From the NCBI GenBank assembly GCA_963540815.1, contig CAUTQY010000005.1:1-64000 (forward strand): a DNA stretch of 64,000 nucleotides, in the 5' to 3' direction. How positions within the stretch are numbered: the stretch's first letter is position 1; each line of letters starts with the position of its first letter. A program made the translations under genes and the position numbers. The notes beneath the pieces were generated by a model. It saw nothing but the letters and a program-made list of their open reading frames with translations. It was not told where the DNA came from and did not search any database. The DNA is from Scybalousia_A sp963540815 (lineage in GTDB: Bacteria > Bacteroidota > Bacteroidia > Bacteroidales > P3). Positions 1-7,076 of the stretch are shown piece after piece.

Positions 1-300
1 CGTGGCAATCCACATTATATATTGCCATACCTTATAAGAATTTTGCCTTTCTTTGTTTGGATTCTGCCAAACGGCGATTCATTACCAAAAAAACATAGTT
101 TTTTGACTCAAAAAACTATGTTTTTTTGCCGGAAAAACTATGTTTTTTCATCATCGAAACGGCCTTTGGCAGAAACAAAAAGCCCTTTGGCAATTTTCTT
201 ATAGGAAATGGATTGCTTCACTGAGTTCGAAATAACACAATTTCTGTCTTTGGCGATGGTCATACCGTCATTGCTCTCAAGGGTGGTGATAAATTACAGT
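1..300. repeat. Dispersed repeat island, copy 1, with 21-nt-period array and palindrome
   Basis: No gene is supported here. From about 20 to 212 the sequence has a 21-nt period: the CC of GCC falls at 25-26, 46-47 and 67-68, and after a central palindrome (87-127) the GG of GGC/GGA falls at 168-169, 189-190 and 210-211. The same arrangement recurs in inverted orientation near 22375-22643 with about 95% identity over the central 140 bases. The 60-codon open frame at 22-204 is a by-product of the 21-nt period, which is a multiple of three. The outer ends (GGCAATCC near position 4, GGATTGCTTC near 210) belong to a separate dispersed repeat family also seen near 22140-22320 and 53590. Confidence 0.8.
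87..127. repeat. 41-nt perfect palindrome in repeat copy 1
   Basis: Two 20-bp arms (left arm AAAAAAACATAGTTTTTTGA, 87-106) are perfectly complementary around a single central base at 107. The reverse complement of the identical sequence is at 22501-22541. A transcript would fold into a long A/U-rich hairpin with a U-tract, so terminator activity in both directions is possible. The exact conservation of both copies suggests a role or recent copying. Confidence 0.85.
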
Positions 301-1797
301 TTAAAACTGAAAGTATATAAAAGGTTGTATGGCGGAACTCTTAGCTTGTGATAAGGCAAAGATGATTATTAGGGCAAAAAGAATTTTTATCGGTATCGGG
401 GAAGTGTAAAAAATATTTTTTATACCCTCTTTTGTTTTGCTTGGCAGAATATGTATGACGAAGGCAAAAACAATGATAGTCAAAGGTTTCCAATATGCAA
501 TCATAACTGGCATAAAGGCACGGACATCCATAGAAAATATTTTTTGCAAAACCTCAAGAGCCAAATTAAAACTGTCTGCCCTAAAAAAAATCCATAGAGT
601 AGCAACAAGATGAAAACATATTATTGCCGAAAGAAATCCATATATCTTATTGTTTTGCAAATTTTTTGTAACCCTATTCAGTAGTTTGTCCGTAATAAGA
701 AGCACACCGTGACAGAACCCCCAAAAAACAAATTTGATATTTGCACCATGCCAAAAACCTCCTATAAGCATAGTAATCAATAAATTAGAGTATTGTCTCA
801 ATTTACCTTTTCTATTACCACCAAGCGATATGTAAATATAATCTCTCAACCAAGTAGATAAAGAAATATGCCATCTATGCCAAAAGTCAGTAATATTTAT
901 TGCCTTGTAGGGAGAGTTAAAGTTTTTGGGCAGATGAAAACCGAATAAAAGAGATAGGGCTATCGCTATATCCGTATATCCGCTAAAATCACAATATATT
1001 TGTAATGTATAACCATAGACGGCAAATAAGTTTTCCACCCCCGAAAAAGTATCGGGCGAGGAAAAAACCCTATCTACGAAATTTATTGATATATAGTCGG
1101 ATACAAATATTTTTTTTACCAAACCGTTGAGTATAAGAAAAAAAGCAATATTAAAGTCTTTTTTTGATATAGAGTACGGCTTCTTTAGTTGGGGCAAAAA
1201 ATTGTCTGCTCTAACTATCGGACCTGCTACCAATTGAGGAAAAAAACTAAGATAAAAAGCAAAATCCAAAAATGAAGTCTTGTAACCTACCCTTTGCTTA
1301 TATACATCTGCCAAATAACTTATGGCCTGAAAAGTAAAAAAAGAAATACCAACGGGCAGGATGATTTTATCCACAGAAAACCGAGTACCGAAACTATTAT
1401 TGATAAATAAGGAAAGATAATCAATAGCAACAATATCAACTTGGGCCGCATTATTTATTATATCTACAATAAAATAGGTGTATTTGAAATACAACAGAAA
1501 AGAAGTGTCTAAGACTATACCCAGAAACAACAAAATTTTTTTTGCCCGTTTGGATTTTATCGTACCCAAAAGTCTTGCAACAAAAAAAGTTATAAGCGTA
1601 ACGCCCAGAAGCAAAACGACAAAATTGCCGGAGGATTTGTAATAAAAAAAGTAACTTACTGCCAATAGCCACAGGTGTGACAGTTTTATATTGTTTTTGA
1701 TTAAGCCAAAAACAATCATAACCGACAAAAGAAACACCCAAAATAATATTTGAGTAAAAAGCAAAGGAGAGTTGGGATTAAATAATAGGTATTGCAT
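301..1797 (-). CDS. MBOAT-family membrane O-acyltransferase (AlgI-like)
   Basis: A 498-aa polytopic membrane protein of the membrane-bound O-acyltransferase family. AlgI-type members take acyl groups from a cytoplasmic donor and pass them to cell-surface glycans, usually with an SGNH-fold partner. The family signature is visible: SFFPQLVAGPI about one third in, the DFWHRWHISLSTWLRDY stretch, and the catalytic-histidine region GGFWHGANIKFVFWGFCHG near residues 345-365. Length matches the family. It is the last gene of a leftward run after the NlpC/P60 gene (36-nt gap). No SGNH partner is adjacent, unlike the second MBOAT at 34879. The acceptor glycan cannot be inferred from sequence. Confidence 0.9.
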   Translation of the reverse strand: MQYLLFNPNSPLLFTQILFWVFLLSVMIVFGLIKNNIKLSHLWLLAVSYFFYYKSSGNFVVLLLGVTLITFFVARLLGTIKSKRAKKILLFLGIVLDTSFLLYFKYTYFIVDIINNAAQVDIVAIDYLSLFINNSFGTRFSVDKIILPVGISFFTFQAISYLADVYKQRVGYKTSFLDFAFYLSFFPQLVAGPIVRADNFLPQLKKPYSISKKDFNIAFFLILNGLVKKIFVSDYISINFVDRVFSSPDTFSGVENLFAVYGYTLQIYCDFSGYTDIAIALSLLFGFHLPKNFNSPYKAINITDFWHRWHISLSTWLRDYIYISLGGNRKGKLRQYSNLLITMLIGGFWHGANIKFVFWGFCHGVLLITDKLLNRVTKNLQNNKIYGFLSAIICFHLVATLWIFFRADSFNLALEVLQKIFSMDVRAFMPVMIAYWKPLTIIVFAFVIHILPSKTKEGIKNIFYTSPIPIKILFALIIIFALSQAKSSAIQPFIYFQF

Positions 1798-1833
1798 TTG
1801 ATATGTTAGGTTAGAGAGTTAAAGAAATTCATA

Positions 1834-2433
1834 TTAATTTCTTTGGGGGTGATGACCGCAGGAGTTATAATTTTCTTTCCAATATTTTTCTTCCAAAGAA
1901 GAGACAATAACACCTTTTGAAGAGGAGGCATGGATAAATTTGTTTCCTCTTATAAAAATACCCACATGGTTAATTCTCCCTTTTCCAAAGAATATAAGGT
2001 CGCCTTCTGTCATCTTGTTTTTATCACTGAGAATAGTTACGACCTTTGACATGTCTGCACTACGTCTCGGCAGTTGTATATCATACATATCCTTATAAAC
2101 CGAACAGACAAAACCCGAACAATCAACTCCTTTTTTGGTCGTCCCTCCTGCCCTATAAGGTGTGCCTACCCAAGAAATACAATAGTCCGTTAGGTTTGAG
2201 CCGTATTGTTTTAACTCTTTCATGGACAAAGCATGAACATCGTTATTTGTCATTTCGGTACTCCTTTCCTTAGTAGTAGCGGAATTTGCAGGAGGCTTGG
2301 TTGTCCTGTTTTCTACATTATTTTTGGCACGATGAGAGGAGTTAGGTTTGTTTATCCTCCGTACGTTACCACAACTTGCCAGCAATGTGATAACAAACAA
2401 GCAAACAAGTATTTTTGCGTAAATGTGTTTCAT
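1834..2433 (-). CDS. NlpC/P60 (C40) peptidoglycan endopeptidase lipoprotein
   Basis: A 199-aa lipoprotein. The signal peptide ends in a lipobox (LLASC, Cys21 lipidated), followed by a low-complexity Asn/Thr/Lys linker to about residue 65. The C-terminal NlpC/P60 domain has its catalytic Cys in VDCSGF (Cys105), the catalytic His in RINHVGIF (His156) and a third polar residue near His168. Enzymes of this family cut D-Glu/diaminopimelate bonds in peptide stems, so this is probably a cell-wall hydrolase tethered in the envelope. It lies 10 nt downstream of the RmlD-like gene and is probably co-transcribed with it. Confidence 0.92.
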   Translation of the reverse strand: MKHIYAKILVCLFVITLLASCGNVRRINKPNSSHRAKNNVENRTTKPPANSATTKERSTEMTNNDVHALSMKELKQYGSNLTDYCISWVGTPYRAGGTTKKGVDCSGFVCSVYKDMYDIQLPRRSADMSKVVTILSDKNKMTEGDLIFFGKGRINHVGIFIRGNKFIHASSSKGVIVSSLEEKYWKENYNSCGHHPQRN

Positions 2434-2443
2434 AAAATAAAGA

Positions 2444-3319
2444 CTATTGTAATAAAATTTTCAAACACTCTTTTAAAGAATCTTCCCAATAAGGAATGGT
2501 ATGCCCTATATATTCCTTGGTTAAACTCTTGTCCAGAACAGAGTAGTTAGGACGAAGAGCCTTTGTAGGGTAATCTTTTGATAATATGGGATTTATATTG
2601 CATTTAAGACCCGAGAGTTCGTTTATTTTTTTTGCAAAATCGTACCAAGACAACACTCCTTCATTACTATAATGTAGCAATCTGTATTTCTCTTGTTTAG
2701 GAAAGCCTTCCTTTGTTATTTTTGTTATGGTTTGCATAAGAAATTTCGCCAAATCGGTTGCATAACAAGGAGACAAGGTTTGGTCAAAAACAACGTTTAA
2801 TTCCGTTTTTGAAGCACACAAATTTAACATTGTTTTAACAAAATTTTTGCCAAACTCACTATATACTCCGCTTGTGCGGACAACTACGGAGTTCTTGCAA
2901 TGGTCCAAAGCCTTATTTTCTCCCTCCAACTTACTTTGTCCGTATACGTTTATAGGGTTGGGTTTATCAAAAGTGGAGTAAGGTGTATTTTTCTTACCTT
3001 CAAAAACATAATCGGTAGAGACGTGAATAAAGACAATATCGTTCTTTTGACAAATCTTTGCCAAATTGTCCACGGCAACATTGTTTACCAAATTACATTT
3101 TTCTTTATCTTCTTCGGCGTTGTCAACGGCGGTATAAGCGGCACTGTTTATTACAAAAGAAATGTCGTTGTGAGCAAAGAAAGTATTTATGGCTTCCCTA
3201 TCCGTTATATCCAATTCTTCGTAATCGGTAGAAACAAAATTGAAATCATAATTTTTACTTATTTTTATAAGGCTTTTACCAAGTTGTCCCTTTGCTCCGG
3301 TTATTAATATGTTATTCAT
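2444..3319 (-). CDS. rfbD: RmlD-like dTDP-4-dehydrorhamnose reductase
   Basis: A 291-aa short-chain dehydrogenase of the RmlD substrate-binding family. The N-terminal nucleotide motif ITGAKGQLG (residues 6-14), the STDYVFEG motif (101-108) and the catalytic Tyr126/Lys130 pair (YGQSK) are intact, and length matches RmlD. Known members reduce dTDP-4-keto-rhamnose to dTDP-rhamnose for surface polysaccharides. No rmlA, rmlB or rmlC is in the window, so the sugar product is inferred from family only. It sits 13 nt after the SUI1-like gene in the same leftward operon. Confidence 0.88.
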   Translation of the reverse strand: MNNILITGAKGQLGKSLIKISKNYDFNFVSTDYEELDITDREAINTFFAHNDISFVINSAAYTAVDNAEEDKEKCNLVNNVAVDNLAKICQKNDIVFIHVSTDYVFEGKKNTPYSTFDKPNPINVYGQSKLEGENKALDHCKNSVVVRTSGVYSEFGKNFVKTMLNLCASKTELNVVFDQTLSPCYATDLAKFLMQTITKITKEGFPKQEKYRLLHYSNEGVLSWYDFAKKINELSGLKCNINPILSKDYPTKALRPNYSVLDKSLTKEYIGHTIPYWEDSLKECLKILLQ

Positions 3320-3332
3320 TTTTTGATTTTGT

Positions 3333-3674
3333 CTATTTTATCATCTTTGCTCTATAACCTAAGCTTGTAAGAATTTCAAAAACTTTTTCTCTAAAATCTC
3401 CTTGCAAAATTATTTCTCCTTCTTTTACACTTCCTCCTACTCCGCATTTGGTTTTTAAAACTTTGGCCAAATCCGTAAGGTCTGCCGACTTTCCGACAAA
3501 ATTGCCTATAAGTGTAACCTTCTTACCTGCTCTTTGCTTCTTATCCAAATATATTTTTAGATTTTGCTTTGTCGGTTCAAGTGTGACTTGTTCTTGTTCT
3601 TGCTCATCGCAGACAAAATTTGGGTCAGTAGAATAAACTATACGATTATTGCTATTCTTTTTTTGGTGATTCAT
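3333..3674 (-). CDS. SUI1/YciH-family translation factor
   Basis: A 113-aa protein with an eIF1/SUI1 fold in its C-terminal two thirds: RAGKKVTLIGNFVG, then LKTKCGVGGSVKEGEIILQGD, the typical C-G-x-G-G-S-V-K core. The first 35 residues are polar and probably disordered. Bacterial YciH-type proteins bind the 30S subunit and influence start-site fidelity; the physiological role is poorly defined. Its start codon lies inside the end of the upstream lipid-kinase gene (23-nt overlap), which suggests translational coupling. Confidence 0.92.
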   Translation of the reverse strand: MNHQKKNSNNRIVYSTDPNFVCDEQEQEQVTLEPTKQNLKIYLDKKQRAGKKVTLIGNFVGKSADLTDLAKVLKTKCGVGGSVKEGEIILQGDFREKVFEILTSLGYRAKMIK

Positions 3675-4617
3675 AAATTATGCTTTTTATTAAATACAAA
3701 ATTTTCTTTTCACTAAGGAAGGGTTGCTTATTCTTTTTGTCCGGCACTATAACATTCAAATCGTTGGGTTCAACACAAAATTCCAAATTGTTTTGTTTGT
3801 ATTCTATTCCCTCACCGTCCAAATTTAAAATGCCGTCTTCAAAATTAGTTACCTCAACTTTTTTTGCTCTGAATGTTTCCACATAGGGAGACTTATCCAT
3901 TTTATGAAAAAACATCATTTGAATAACCAAAGGCGCCAAGATTATAGGAGGTTTCTTTACAACAACAATATCCAAAAGTCCGTCATTCAATGATGCCTTA
4001 GGAGCAATTATTGCGTTGTAACCGAATTGATTGGAATTCATAAAAGAAATAAAAAGTGCTTCCCTCTCTATTTTTTTACCATCTACTATGAGTTTATAGT
4101 TTTGGGGTTTATAGTTTATGTAATCTTTAAGTACGAGTTTCAAATATGTTTGAAAGCCGCGTATCTTGCTACCTGTAAACTCCTTTGCAATTAAGGCATC
4201 AAAACCAATTCCCGCCACAGAAGCGTATGGCATGTTGTTAAGAGTGACGGTATCTATTGTTAAATGATTATTAAGATTGATAACCTCTATTGCTTTTTTT
4301 ATATCTAAGGGTATGTGCAAACACCTTGCTAACCCATTTCCGCTACCGGCCGGTATTATTCCAAGTTTGGTTTCTGTATTTATCAGTCCTCTGACACAGT
4401 CGTTTATGGAGCCGTCTCCCCCTACAACTACAACTGTTGAATAACCTGTTTTAACGGCATTTTTACTAATTAGGGTAGCATGGTGCGCATACTCGGTATA
4501 GGCAATACCATAATCGTATTTTTCTTTATCCAGATAGGATTCCAAAGCCTTTTCCACTGTTTTTTGTTTTCCTATACCGGAAACGGGATTTATTATAAAT
4601 AGTACTTTTTCTTTCAT
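3652..4617 (-). CDS. Diacylglycerol kinase-like lipid kinase (YegS/DgkB family)
   Basis: A protein of about 321 aa with a DAGK catalytic domain. It shows the NPVSG motif near residue 11, the nucleotide-binding GGDGS motif near residue 68, the GSGNGLAR loop near residue 100, and the C-terminal acidic motif LDGEG. Members phosphorylate diacylglycerol or related lipids from ATP at the membrane face. I prefer the ATG at 4617 over the GTG at 4623. It heads the leftward operon running to 301. A TAATTTTG box on the minus strand at 4679-4686 may be its promoter, although no TTTG element is correctly spaced. Confidence 0.9.
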   Translation of the reverse strand: MKEKVLFIINPVSGIGKQKTVEKALESYLDKEKYDYGIAYTEYAHHATLISKNAVKTGYSTVVVVGGDGSINDCVRGLINTETKLGIIPAGSGNGLARCLHIPLDIKKAIEVINLNNHLTIDTVTLNNMPYASVAGIGFDALIAKEFTGSKIRGFQTYLKLVLKDYINYKPQNYKLIVDGKKIEREALFISFMNSNQFGYNAIIAPKASLNDGLLDIVVVKKPPIILAPLVIQMMFFHKMDKSPYVETFRAKKVEVTNFEDGILNLDGEGIEYKQNNLEFCVEPNDLNVIVPDKKNKQPFLSEKKILYLIKSIIYESPKKE

Positions 4618-4724
4618 AAACACGATTCTGTTATTCTTATAATATTTTCTAAAGAATAAACTTACCCTTATATGTCTGCAAAATTATTTAATTATTTTCA
4701 CATTCCACCACCGAAATAAAAAAA

Positions 4725-4752
4725 GTGTCCGATGCATCACTGCACCGGACAC
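4725..4752 (-). terminator. Rho-independent terminator after the 4799-5168 gene
   Basis: A 12-position stem with one mismatch (GTGTCCG, TGCA) around a TCAC loop. On the minus strand it is followed by seven T (4718-4724), so it ends leftward transcription from the gene at 4799-5168. Confidence 0.85.
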
Positions 4753-4798
4753 AAAAACAAAACAACTTAAAACTATCTTGTAATAACAAGATTTCTAA

Positions 4799-5168
4799 CT
4801 ATGGTATGGTTGCCATCGGAAAAGTTACCCAATAGCTCCCATTTCTTTCAAAAGCAGATACATCCGTACTGAGCTTGTCCGTATTCTTATCTGCTTTGTC
4901 AGTCAAAAGCACTCTAGCTTTTAAATTTCTAATTCCACAATAAATATCTTCCTTATTTTGCGATAGTATCACCGTTACCATATCTTTTGCAGGGTTAGGG
5001 CAAAGTGGCCCTATTGTATTCAAGGTTTCAAAATCGGAAGACATTTTTTCTCTCCTTTGCAGAAGTTCCTTTTTCTTCTGCTTAGTAATATCTTGTCTTT
5101 GTTGAGCATAAGATACACACAAAAGTGTGAGCATAAGCACGAGTAGTATGGAAAATGTTTTTTTTCAT
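4799..5168 (-). pseudogene. Small secreted protein, start region out of frame by one base (A8 tract)
   Basis: The open frame 4799-5140 begins inside a signal peptide (LMLTLLCVSYAQ) from a GTG. The natural ATG is at 5166-5168, in a different frame. It is followed by a run of eight A (minus strand). With seven A the product would begin MKKTFSILLVLMLTLLCVSY, a normal Sec signal peptide cleaved at YAQ. The remaining chain of about 100 residues (includes SSDFETLNTIGPLCPNPAKD) is unrecognised. A TATCTTTG box (minus, 5196-5203) lies just upstream. The gene may be phase-variable through the A tract, a recent pseudogene, or a sequencing artefact; the rest of the frame is open and a terminator follows. 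Confidence 0.7.
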
Positions 5169-5195
5169 ATACGTTCAACCTGAATTTACAGACTG

Positions 5196-5203
5196 CAAAG
5201 ATA
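5196..5203 (-). promoter_or_regulatory. Bacteroidetes -7 box (TATCTTTG) for the 4799-5168 gene
   Basis: TATCTTTG on the minus strand, 28 nt before the ATG at 5168. No well-spaced TTTG element is seen upstream. Confidence 0.5.
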
Positions 5204-5296
5204 ATACAAAATTTGCGAGGGATAAAGAAAAAACCGATTTTTTCGCTACAAAAATGTATCTATTTATAATTTTGTACGTAAAAATTAACATTAATA

Positions 5297-5326
5297 TTGC
5301 ACAAATATCAAAATATTGTATCTTTG
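5297..5326 (+). promoter_or_regulatory. Bacteroidetes promoter for the OmpA-family gene
   Basis: TTG at 5297-5299, 19 nt spacer, TATCTTTG at 5319-5326. The start codon is 49 nt further on, giving a short AT-rich leader typical of highly expressed outer-membrane proteins in this phylum. Confidence 0.8.
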
Positions 5327-5374
5327 CATTATGAATTGTGAAGAGAAATAATTAATAATTTAACAATTAAGAAA

Positions 5375-6625
5375 ATGAAAAAATTAGTTATTACGCTTGC
5401 TATTATATTGTTTGCAAGCACAACGTTTGCTCAAAACGAAGGCAAACAAAGATGGGCACATTTTGAGACCAACCACTTCTGGGATAACTGGGAAATAGGA
5501 GTTGATGCAGGTGTACAAACAATTTGGAATATGCCAACAAAAAAGAATGGGGAAAAACTTAATCCTGAAGGATTTGGTAAGGATTTCACGTTTGCTTTTG
5601 ACGTTTATGTTAACAAATGGTTTACTCCCATCTTTGGTGCAAGATTAGGTTTTACCGGACTTAGCACTACGAATTATTTTACGGATGTTAACTCTGCTTC
5701 TGTGAAAAATGAGAACGATTACTACATCATTCACGGAGAGGCATTGTTCAATCTTACCAACTGGTTCTGCGGTTACAAACCGGACAGATTTTTTAACGCT
5801 TCCGCTTTTGTCGGTATAGGTTACGGTAGCTCCAAAAATAAGGACGCTGCATCTTCCGAAGAGAGAAACTTGGAATGGACAATGCCTATAGGTTTGCTTA
5901 CGACCTACAGACTTTGCGATGCTTTTTATCTAAGTCTTGAGCTAAAAGATTTTATCATTCGTAACAACTTCCATAATGAGAAAAAAGCCAAACACTATGC
6001 CGATTTTTCAAACATATTATCTGTAACAGCCGGTGTTACTTACAGGTTTAAAAATATCACAGGCGAAAGAGAAGACAGACCTACAAGAGGATTTGCTTAT
6101 TATACCCCTATAGATTATTCTCAGTGGGTTAAGAAAGCGGATTATGACAATCTAGAAAATGAGAAGAATAATTTGTCTGACGAACTTAACAAAGCCAATG
6201 CTTATAAAGATGAAGTAAGAAGACTTCAACAACAAAATAATGAATTAAGAGACGAATTGGCTAAGGCAAAAGCCAACGCAGGAAAAGCAACAGGTAACGT
6301 AAGCGGTGACACTCAGTTGGGTATTTTCTTTAAGATAGGTAGCTCCGATATTTCCGACGCCAACCAAGAAAACATAGTTTTTATGGCTAACTTTATGAAA
6401 ACCAACAAAGACCAAAAATTCACCGTAACAGGTTATGCTGACAAAGAAACAGGTTCCGAGGCAAGAAACAACGTTCTTTCACAAGAAAGAGCAGAGGCTG
6501 TTAGAGATGCTTTGGTTAAAGCCGGTGTTTCCGAAGACCAAATAATAGTTGATTACAAGGGATGTAAGGTTGAACCTTTCCCTGGAAAAGGTTATTTAAA
6601 TAGAGTTGCTATTATAAACCAATAA
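5375..6625 (+). CDS. OmpA-family outer membrane protein
   Basis: A 416-aa outer membrane protein. The signal peptide ends at TTFAQ (residue 20). An aromatic-rich N-terminal region of about 225 residues probably forms a beta-barrel. A coiled-coil stretch follows (residues about 255-300, LENEKNNLSDELNKA and QQQNNELRDELAKA). The C-terminal OmpA/MotB peptidoglycan-binding domain (about 312-416) has the core VTGYADKETGSEARN and LSQERAEAVRDAL. Such proteins anchor the outer membrane to the wall and are often among the most abundant envelope proteins in Bacteroidetes. It has its own promoter and terminator, so it is monocistronic. Confidence 0.92.
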   Translation: MKKLVITLAIILFASTTFAQNEGKQRWAHFETNHFWDNWEIGVDAGVQTIWNMPTKKNGEKLNPEGFGKDFTFAFDVYVNKWFTPIFGARLGFTGLSTTNYFTDVNSASVKNENDYYIIHGEALFNLTNWFCGYKPDRFFNASAFVGIGYGSSKNKDAASSEERNLEWTMPIGLLTTYRLCDAFYLSLELKDFIIRNNFHNEKKAKHYADFSNILSVTAGVTYRFKNITGEREDRPTRGFAYYTPIDYSQWVKKADYDNLENEKNNLSDELNKANAYKDEVRRLQQQNNELRDELAKAKANAGKATGNVSGDTQLGIFFKIGSSDISDANQENIVFMANFMKTNKDQKFTVTGYADKETGSEARNNVLSQERAEAVRDALVKAGVSEDQIIVDYKGCKVEPFPGKGYLNRVAIINQ

Positions 6626-6664
6626 TAATAAGGTTAATTAAAAAACTTTATTAAAATTTATTAA

Positions 6665-6700
6665 AAATGAGGGAATGCTTTTGACAGTGTTCCCTCATTT
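6665..6700 (+). terminator. Terminator of the OmpA-family gene
   Basis: Hairpin with an 11-bp stem AAATGAGGGAA / TTCCCTCATTT, then a T-rich stretch, 39 nt after the stop codon. Confidence 0.8.
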
Positions 6701-6836
6701 ATTTTGTTACATGCCACATATACTCCTTTTATTTTACTCTTGTCCTTTGTTTCTCATTACATAAAAACAAATTAAAATTTATTTATTCTCTTATAATCAA
6801 ATACTTAGTATTATTTTTATTTTTTTCTAATAAAAA

Positions 6837-6868
6837 TTTGGTGAGATAAAAAAAATAGTATAACTTTG
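6837..6868 (+). promoter_or_regulatory. Promoter of tRNA-Asp
   Basis: TTTG at 6837-6840, 20 nt spacer, TAACTTTG at 6861-6868, about 47 nt before the mature tRNA. Confidence 0.8.
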
Positions 6869-6915
6869 CAAAGCAATTTCGGGTGGGAATTGACGAAAAG
6901 GTTCTTTCAATAGTT

Positions 6916-6990
6916 GGTCTGGTAGTTCAGTTTGGTTAGAATACATGCCTGTCACGCATGGGGTCGCGAGTTCGAGTCTCGTCCAGACCG
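6916..6990 (+). tRNA. tRNA-Asp (GTC)
   Basis: Cloverleaf of 75 nt. The acceptor stem GGTCTGG pairs with CCAGACC, the anticodon loop CTGTCAC gives anticodon GTC, and the T-arm contains GTTCGAGTC. The discriminator base is G and CCA is not encoded. It stands alone with its own promoter and a terminator. Confidence 0.95.
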
Positions 6991-6998
6991 CAAAAATA

Positions 6999-7021
6999 GG
7001 GTACTATATTTTGTAGTACCC
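6999..7021. terminator. Bidirectional terminator between tRNA-Asp and the patatin gene
   Basis: Perfect 8-bp stem GGGTACTA / TAGTACCC. It is followed by a T-rich run on the plus strand and TATTTTTG on the minus strand, so it can end both the tRNA and the convergent gene at 7077. Confidence 0.8.
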
Positions 7022-7076
7022 TTATTTTTTATATATACTAAGCACAAATAAAACCGTGACTTATATTATAGTTTTA

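Noticed and set aside
22..204. 60-codon open frame and its 123-codon counterpart at 22283-22654 (-)
   Set aside because: The frame is open because the DNA repeats every 21 nt (7 codons); there is no signal of a real protein and the palindrome runs through it.
20..212. CRISPR array
   Set aside because: There are no unique spacers of similar length between identical repeats, and the units are degenerate and inverted around a centre. No cas genes are in the window.
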